The notes beneath the pieces were generated by a model, which saw only the letters and a program-made list of their open reading frames with translations, searched no databases and had not been told where the DNA came from. The position numbers and the translations under genes were made by a program. Shown in pieces: positions 57,415 through 64,000 of a stretch of 64,000 nt of DNA. Positions within the stretch are counted from its first letter, which is position 1, and each line of letters begins with the position of its first letter. The stretch is from Dermanyssus gallinae. Its lineage: Eukaryota; Arthropoda; Arachnida; Mesostigmata; Dermanyssidae. The DNA lies in NCBI GenBank assembly GCA_003439945.1, contig QVRM01001367.1, positions 174,501-238,500 of the forward strand, given 5' to 3'.

Positions 57415-59890
57415 CTTTTTTTAATCAAAATAGCATTAATAGCACCAGTTTTCCTACGAGATCTTAGCGAGCCCTATGTCGGAGATAAGAGACCCTTCGA
57501 CTGACGCAGCGTTTCCCCGCTGATGCTCGGTTGATACGCGCTGTAGTATCGTAGTAGAACTCTTCAGGACGCGGATCCTTTGCGACCGTGTTTAGTCTTT
57601 TTCCAAACTTTTTGAAAAAACTGACGTTTCTTGGCCCCTGGGTCCATACGTTTTCATGGCGATTGGCTGGACGATAACTGCGGATTAGGTTCTCTGTATT
57701 TCACCATCTTCCGGTTCTCCGAAAAGCAAGCAGAGGCACTAATATTCTGGCTAGTTCGAGCAACGTAGCTTCTGGCTAATGTACACGACATAAGTAAGCT
57801 ACCTCTCTCTCAAGTGGTTAGTGTTGTACCCTTCGGTCGTAACCCACTATTGACGCTAAGGCCTAGTGGCTCTTTCACGGCCGGCACCTGTGCATTATGC
57901 AGTGCACGGCAGATGACGTCGTTTGTTGCATAGTGTCGTGGGTGGCGGTCGGCGCTGTATCGGCCCGATAGAGCGTATTGCCCTGTTGTTCTAACAGGGA
58001 GCCGACACCGGTTACAAAGATGAGCGCCAAAGACCATCTCTATTAGCCGTAGACCAGACAAAACGTGGAGTGTGTGATTGTCCAATATCGTACCTAATTG
58101 CGGCGAGGAAGGGCCTAAAGCCACTTACCACTTATCGGATTGAACTAAGCTTGTAGTCTAGCCCTGTCAGCCGTGGTTTGCACCTAAGACAGGAGCAAAG
58201 CATGTTTCCGCTCCACGACAATGCTGTTGAGAGATTCCTGTAATGGAGAAACCGGTAGAGCCTACCATCGCGCTTTAAATTCGTCCAGGCTCGTACGATG
58301 CCCGTGCGATCACCTCTGATGTACACTTCGGGCCGATGGAAGCGATCAGATGTTTAAAATTAGTAGTTGAGTCGAGGTAGCACGACAGGGCCAGATCTTA
58401 GCTGTACGAACGCCGAGGCCACCTGCGCTGACGAGCAGCGTAGCTTGGGCCCATGCGTTGTCTTGTAGATGCACACTGAGTAAGCACTCAAGTGTCGCTC
58501 GGAGGAGCTCGTCAAAAACGTAGAGTAGGTCATCTTTCTTTTACCTAGGAGAACATCGTAAAAGATAAGAGAGAGTGTGGAGAGGCGTTGCCGTACACGG
58601 TACAGGGCTGGGTGTGCGTCAAAATATTTAATCTACTGCACCACCGTTTCGCATCTGTGGTGTCTCTTTTGGAGAGCACCCACAACTGCTGCGTCAACTA
58701 ATGATGCACCCAGTCACTCGACGTTTTCCTCCGTTATCCACTTGGTATTATTAGGTAGTTTTGCTCGTGCTGCGGCAGTCGTTTCCTCTCTTCGTCGTGC
58801 AATCAAATGGAGAACTCACATTTATTGTCGTCGAGCTTTAGACCCCAGACAGCCTCAAAGTCCTGGACCTTCTTAGTGTCGAAGAGGACAGCAGGCAAAT
58901 CGCCTGCAAGTAGTCCATCGTCTATGTACCACGGTTGCAGTTCTGACTGCAATCGTGCCTGAAGCTCATATATTCCAATGCAAAAGAGGGCAGACCCACA
59001 CGGGTCGCCTTTTTTTTTTTTTTTTTTTTTGTTCTGGGCGGTTTCGGTAATGCATGATGCACATGCGCCACTAGCAGCCTGCGTGACCGTGTGGAGACTC
59101 GCCAACCCACTTAAACCCGGGATTCCTCCCACCCCCCCAGGCTCGGTAATTACTTTGGGCATTACATCGAAACGTGCGAGAGGCGTCCCTGCCGTTTCTC
59201 CTTCAATCAGGCTCTATCCCTGACTATATCCCGCATGTCTACCTGCGGGCTGGATAGGGGAGGGAGCCAATTTTGTTAATCCGTCCTGTGAGGGTGCGTC
59301 GGCAAGGACCATGAGGACACGGTTCGCCTGCTGCACTCCCTACTTTGACAGTATTTAGTCTTCCCTTGCCCATAGAGGTTGGATGGGAACGATACATCTA
59401 GTAAATAGCGGCGCGTACAGCCCTGGAGAGTACGCTGTTTTACAGAATTTAAAATGTGGAATCTTTGCATCATGTTAAAGGCCAATTTCGAAACTTCAGC
59501 TGTACCAAAATGTTGTGTTTTGCTGCTCTGTATGATTCAATTTACGCAGCGGTGGCATGTACGGCAGCTTCGGTACCCCCATTAATAGCCAAGTTATAGT
59601 GGGGCAACTAACTCAACAATATCCTTGATTGATTTATTGACGAGGACTTTGCCAACGAGTCTTCGTAGAGTAAGCCCCACTGCAATTAGCCTTATGCCGC
59701 CGTCCTTCTTCCGCAGAGCAATCAGAGAAGCTCCGTAAAATATTATAAAATCTGGTAGCTGTCCGTTGATGGCCAGAGTAATAAAGCCGATACAGAGAAA
59801 GCGACAAAGGATTACTGTTGTCATCCTGGCTGCCAATAAGATCCTTTAAGTGGCGAGGGCGATGTTCATCGGTGCCTCGCTGGAACAACT
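57415..59890 (-). mobile_element. R2-like retrotransposon relic interrupted by a tail insertion
   Basis: The minus strand starts with SPRHLKDLIGSQDDN (about 59860), then INGQLPDFIIFYGASLIALR and KKDGGIRLIAVG (about 59770-59680) and AFNMMQRFHIL (motif A region, about 59480). It reaches motif B, where a 307-bp insert sits. After the insert come GDPCGSALFCIGI, motif C WYIDDGLLAGD (about 58920-58890) and KLDDNKCEF. Further on is the finger, CNRC..., with its His replaced by Tyr and last Cys by Gly (about 58015-57960). NNDVI-type ATNDVICRALHNAQVPAVKEP follows, then a nuclease with PD changed to PK. The 3' end near 57415 reads into the (TA)n. It is the only copy in the window with the RT YIDD motif. 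Confidence 0.82.
59010..59316 (-). mobile_element. 307-bp R1-type tail insertion in RT motif B
   Basis: The flanks ACACGGGTCGCC (58998-59009) and ACACGGTTCGCC (59317-59328) are a 12-bp duplication with one mismatch. On the minus strand the insert ends in about 20 A and carries the same module as 3168-3308: TTCGATGTAATGCC, G-run, TTTAAGTGGG, GCTAGTG hairpin half and GCATTACCG. Its 5' third (59176-59316) is unlike the shorter copies and has no clear coding sense. Confidence 0.85.
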
Positions 59891-60239
59891 AGTTTTGTTC
59901 CAGACGAGGAGTAGTTGGCGTAGTTAGCAGCATCAATCGACGAAGCCCCTTATTGGATAGAGTGCCTTTAGCAGGCGACTTTATTGCAGTGTCAGAAGTG
60001 TAAAGGCTATTTTCCTTTTCTCATCTTTTCGTACAGATAGAAGAGGTTTACTGCTGTAAGACTGGATGGCGTTAAAATATATTGTTGCCTAAAATAATGG
60101 GGCAGATGTGGCGTTCCACAGGGTAGGACAAGAGTCACACGTTGAGCTGACGATATTAGTCACCGACTAAAGAGTACTTATTGCGGAGGAGGACTTGAGT
60201 AATCATCACTGTATCGAGTATGTAATTATATGGAACATC
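59891..60239. other. No recognisable gene
   Basis: Between the R2-like and R1-like relics; no motif seen. Confidence 0.4.
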
Positions 60240-61345
60240 AGACAATACCTCTCTTGCCGCGGCAGCAGTTCGCGATCCAAAATAGTGAGATTATTAAAGA
60301 CCAAATACAGAAAGTTTTCGAGATAGACAGGCTCCCAGACGGCGCAACAGATTTAGGGAGGACTCGGAGGAGGACTTAGTAGTAGGCTTACAGGCCCATA
60401 ACGCGCCCTAAAAAAAGAAAGTCAATGCAAGAAAAAACTGGTAGAACAGAGACATTGAGGAAGCCCGACAAGAGTGCCTTAGAGGAATGAGGGCCATAAA
60501 GAGAACTGAACAAAAAAACACGCCCTGAATTGGTAACGGAGTGCCGCAAACGTAGAGCTCTACTCAAAAGAAAAATTCTTGAAAACAAGAGGAAACACTC
60601 GAGCAAAATCCTCGCGACTCTTGACGACTTCTAGAAGATGCCACACGAAATGGCAAACTGCAAATGAACGCTCCAAAACGGATCCGTAAAAACAGATTGG
60701 TTCTAACAGCTATTAACAAAGTACTGGCCAAGGTAGAAATGTTGCACAGCTCAACACCTAAGGTCCGCAAACCTAATTGTGCTGCTGGACATGAAAAACG
60801 TTTTTAACCGCCTACCATGGAAGGTTATGTTAGACACACTAGTTAAGAGGCAGATCCCGCTCAACCTGGTAAGACTAACCTCGAACTACTTGAGGGACCG
60901 AGTTATCACCTGTGAGGGTAAGGCAATGCCTATGACGGCCGGTGCTCCACAGGGTTTTCCAAGAGCCAATTGTGTGCAACGTAGCGTACGACAATGTGCT
61001 TCGACTGCGTAACCTCTTCGTATGAAGGTAGCTTTTAGCATACGCAGTAAAGGCCTGAAAGTCTTAACGAAATGTATGAAGGAGGTTTGTTTGGCTCTTA
61101 CTCCGAAGCAAAGCGAGGATATCCTGCTGGCAGGAAAGAAAGAAGTACGCTGCATCAGCCTTGTCCTGAACAAGGACCAGATAAAAATGGAGTCAGATAA
61201 AGCAAAATATCTGCGTAAACAATTAATTACCAGCGCTGCAAAAATGCTGAGCGCCCTTGACCCTCAAGCAGCCAACGCGCTCCGCAATCTTGCCAGTCAA
61301 CTCGGTCCAGTAATCAGGCTGTTATCAGCCTTTGAAGTAAATAAG
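60240..61345 (+). mobile_element. R1-like reverse transcriptase relic with broken motif C
   Basis: The plus strand reads a basic linker (ELVTECRKRRALLKRKILEN, about 60525), then motif A VLLDMKNVFNRLPW (about 60778-60820). Next are KRQIPLNLVRLTSNYLRDRV and motif B MPMTAGAPQGFP (about 60930-60960). Where FADD should follow, the frame reads MKVAFSIRSKGLKVLTKCM, so the catalytic Asp pair is lost, apparently by a small deletion. Downstream are LALTPKQSEDILLAGKKEV and KAKYLRKQL (YLG region, about 61200). The order is that of an R1-type RT. Confidence 0.7.
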
Positions 61346-61471
61346 TCTGTCTGTCCAAAACACCATGCCTCAAGACGCCTCCGAAAATAAGGCCGGTCCG
61401 AGCCACTCGGATGAGCCCCCGCAGGCGGACCACCTATTCAGCCTCGGGTCGGGTGACAAACTCGCCGAGTA

Positions 61472-62793
61472 CGAGGTGTGTTCAATCGTTATCGCGACCT
61501 TTGAATTTTCGCGGGTTACGTATATTCGAATTTCGATTTTTTTGTGGCGTTATGTTGGTACTCATGTCTCTCACTTATGCCGACAAGCTCGGCCATTTTG
61601 AATGTTCACTTAATTGTTGACAGCTGCTTTGCTTGCACGTGTTTTGGATCGTCTTCGATTTTTACCTATTCAAACAAATGGATCAAAGAACCTGTATCAA
61701 ATTTTGTGTGAAAAACGAAATTAAGTGCGCGGATGCATTCTGAATGTTGACTGTGGCATACGGAGAAGCTACCTTGGACCGAAGCAACGTTTATCGGTGG
61801 TACAAAATGTTCTCAGAAGGCCGAGAAGATGTGAACGACGAAGAGCGTGCCGGACGCCCGAGCACTTTAACAACAGACGAAAAAATTAATGAAGTGGAGA
61901 AAATGGTGCTGGCCAATCGTCGAATCACCGTTAGAGAAGTTGCTGAGGACCTAAACATATCGATTGGCTCGTGCGATTCGATTTTTATCAATGATTTGGG
62001 CATGAGACGGGTCGCCGCGAAATTCGTACCAAAATTGCTCAATTGCGACCAAAAACAGCATCGCATGAACATTGCTAATGAGATGTTGGACTCTGTCCGC
62101 GACGACCCAAATTTGCTCCAGAGGGTCATAACTAATGACGAATCGTGGGTTTATGGTTATGACGTGGAAACCAAAGCTCAATCATCTCAATGGAAGCTGC
62201 CGCACGAACCAAGACCGAAAAAAGCGCGCCAAGTTCGGTCGAATGTGAAAGTTTTGCTGACAGTTTTCTTCGATTGCAGGGGCGTGGTGCATCATGAGTT
62301 CTTGCCACAGGGTAGAACGGTCAATAAGGAATATTACCTGCAAGTTATGCGCAATTTGCGCGAAGCAATCCGCCAGAAACGCCCGGATTTGTGGAAGAAC
62401 AAAAATTGGCTTTTGCACCACGATAACGCCCCTGCTCACACATCGTTGCTTATGCGCGAGTTTTTGGCCAAAAACAACACACTAATGATGCCGCAGCCAC
62501 CGTATTCCCCAGATCTGGCCCCCTGTGACTTTTTCTTGTTCCCTAAACTGAAGAGGCCCATGAAAGGACGACGTTACGCTACGCTTGACGAGATAAAGAC
62601 GGCATCGAAGGAGGAGCTGAACAAGATTAAAAAAAATTGTTTTTTGAAGTGCTTTGAAGATTGGAAAAACCGTTGGCACAAGTGTATAATATCTCATGGG
62701 GATTACTTTAAAGGGGACAAAATAGATATTCATGAATAAATGAATAATTTTTGAAAAAACACAAAAGTCGCGATAACGATTGAACAGCATATG
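61472..62793 (+). mobile_element. Mariner transposon, nearly intact
   Basis: The element is 1322 bp with TA at 61470-61471 and 62794-62795. The inverted ends share TGTTCAATCGTTATCGCGAC; the outermost seven bases differ (CGAGGTG at the left, CATATGC at the right). It interrupts the R2-like coding sequence between LAEY and the LDIIPTSARH region. Length, TA duplication and a single transposase gene are all standard for the mariner family. Confidence 0.95.
61678..62739 (+). pseudogene. Mariner transposase with a premature stop at codon 22
   Basis: This enzyme cuts and pastes the mariner through a DDD active site. From ATG 61678 the frame opens MDQRTCIKFCVKNEIKCADAF, then TGA at 61741-61743, then stays open for 331 codons to 62739. 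The helix-turn-helix region includes RAGRPSTLTTDEKINEV and ITVREVAEDLNISIG. The catalytic Asp residues are in VITNDESWVYG (residue 154), HHDNAPAH (249) and YSPDLAPCDFFLF (284), giving the D34D spacing of mariners. The C-terminal DWKNRWHKCI is present. The total of 353 codons matches the family. The stop may come from a CGA to TGA change. A start at the Met after the stop (61744) would lose the first 22 residues. Confidence 0.93.
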
Positions 62794-64000
62794 TACACCA
62801 CGACATACAAACGACTTGACATCATCCCTACAAGCGCTCGGCACGCAGTTGCCGTGACGCTGGCTTACACACTTTCTCTAGAGCACCATAACATTGCGAC
62901 GCGCGCAGCTGGGCCAACCTACTGGTGTTCGCGTATAGTCCTCAGAACCCCATCCCGAAAACAAAACAATCTTAGTTGGACCACATACCTCAGAGACAGA
63001 ATTGAGGAACACAGATCAGGTCGTGGGCCCCTACCCAAATCGGCCCCGAGGGCGCATTGGAACAAGCGACTTAACGAGGATGACGCCTCCGCCAGGCGAG
63101 CAATTAGGCTGCTAGGCGAAGGTGACATCGGAGGTGCTGCGAGAGCTTTGCTTTCTGTAGGAAGTCCGGTCTGCGCAGTCGACGCGGATGAGGAAATTAC
63201 TTCGAAGCATCCTAGAGAACCGGCCGACCTTGACCTGCCACCAAGACCATCCTACGCCGAGCCGCCAGTCACCAGTGCAGAACAGGTCCGCGAGGCCGTG
63301 AGGACCTTTCTGGCGGGGTTCACCGCCGGCATGAACGGTCTGCGGCAACGCCATTTATAATATATCGCCAAATATCGCCAGCCGTCTACTGCGTGACCCA
63401 GCAAAAGTGGTTGACAGCATCAGAAGCGGTACAGTACCCGAGGCCATCCGCCCTATTTTTGGTGGTCGCCTCATCGCAATAAAAAAAGCCGAGCGGGTCG
63501 CTTCGTCCAATTGTCATCATCTGAGTCTTCCGCAGAATTGCGGCAAAAATAACTGTCAAACTCGGAACAGATATCGTGTGCGAGAAGCTTGGGGCTCACC
63601 AGCTTGGTTTTAATACGCCTAATGGCATCGAAACTGCGGTCCACACCACAAGAGCCTTCGTGACTAGCGCAGCCAACAATTTCGTTGTCGCCAAACTCGA
63701 TTTCAAGAATGCCTTTAACCAGGTCCGTCGCAAACACATACTAAAGACAGTACAAGTCGATTGGCCAGAGGTGGTACAGGCAAACATCAAGATAGTTGTT
63801 GAATTCGGTCTGAAGGGTGGGCTTGAACTCAACCCCCAGAAGTGCGAACTTATTAACAAGGGTCAGCCTAACCTATCCGCTTTCGAGGCCTTCCTTCCCG
63901 GGTGCAAACACGTCGAGGCAGCAGATATGACGCTCTTGGAGTCCCCTGTGGGATCTGCCGCCATTCGTCCGGAACTCGCAGATAGGATTGAGAGCCTTAG

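Larger units (their letters stand above)
61360..64000 (+). mobile_element. R2-like retrotransposon, N-terminal half, interrupted by mariner, runs off window
   Basis: An ATG at 61365 opens PQDASENKAGPSHSDEPPQ... up to LAEY, where the mariner sits. After 62795 the protein resumes: LDIIPTSARHAVAVTLAY, RIVLRTPSRKQNNLSW, then ARRAIRLLGEGDIGGAARAL (about 63095-63155) and FTAGMNGLRQRHL. RT follows with SIRSGTVPEAIRPIFGGRLI and, after a frameshift, NGIETAVHTTRAFV and motif A VVAKLDFKNAFNQVRRKH. It then passes directly to GLELNPQKCELI. Motifs B and C are therefore missing. The N-terminal region before the RT is seen only in this copy. The finger and nuclease would lie beyond the window. Confidence 0.8.

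Overview
This is a stretch of eukaryotic nuclear DNA, most likely from an arthropod and possibly a chelicerate such as a tick. That guess rests on the mix of R1-like, R2-like and L2/CR1-like non-LTR retrotransposons, mariner transposons and long (TA)n microsatellites, not on a species-specific gene. Nothing bacterial is present: no operons, no ribosome-binding sites and no long uninterrupted gene runs. Almost everything recognisable is transposon debris. Only one short stretch, on the minus strand at about 54.2-54.9 kb, looks like a spliced host gene.

Five kinds of retroelement recur. (1) R1-like elements, with a gag-like ORF1, an AP endonuclease and a reverse transcriptase (RT) ending in a zinc knuckle: 3.5-5.1 kb, 12.2-14.0 kb, 15.8-19.0 kb, 20.5-21.0 kb, 23.2-26.6 kb, 30.2-31.1 kb, 32.9-33.3 kb, 45-49.5 kb and 60.2-61.3 kb. 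(2) R2-like elements, with RT, then a CCHC finger, then a PD..D restriction-like nuclease: 6.15-6.33, 8.2-9.9, 11.45-14.7, 50.5-51.2, 57.4-59.9 and 61.4-64 kb. (3) 'Family B', whose RT carries a TTGVAQGDNLSP motif and a C-terminal cysteine cluster: 5.5-6.1, 17.0-18.45, 25.46-26.32 and 27.1-28.3 kb. (4) L2/CR1-like relics: 10.7-11.2, 34.5-34.9, 42.4-43.3, 43.9-44.6 and 49.7-49.9 kb. (5) 'Family E', a further RT group present twice: 32.0-32.9 and 38.1-39.0 kb. Two mariners are present. One at 61.47-62.79 kb is intact apart from an early stop codon. The other, at 40.59-41.86 kb, is badly decayed.

The layout is strongly nested. R2-like 11.45-14.7 kb was split by an R1-like element with a 13-bp target duplication and by a 128-bp insertion with a 5-bp duplication. 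R1-like 15.8-19 kb holds a family B element (15-bp duplication) and a short R1-type tail (12-bp duplication). R1-like 23.2-26.6 kb holds a family B element (10-bp duplication). R2-like 57.4-59.9 kb holds a 307-bp tail (12-bp duplication, one mismatch). R2-like 61.4-64 kb holds the mariner (TA duplication). R1-like 45-49.5 kb holds another tail.

The most interesting signal is a small module just before the poly(A) of many R1-type insertions. It has a fixed core (TTTAGTGGG, then a short hairpin, then GCATTYYCC) enclosed by an outer stem whose sequence differs between copies while pairing is kept. One copy looks tRNA-like. This looks like a structured 3' recognition signal. A second unusual signal is a perfect 28-bp inverted repeat at the 5' junction of the family B insertion at 18.43-18.49 kb, which fits fold-back priming during integration. 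Several multi-kilobase stretches hold nothing I can recognise and are listed as such.
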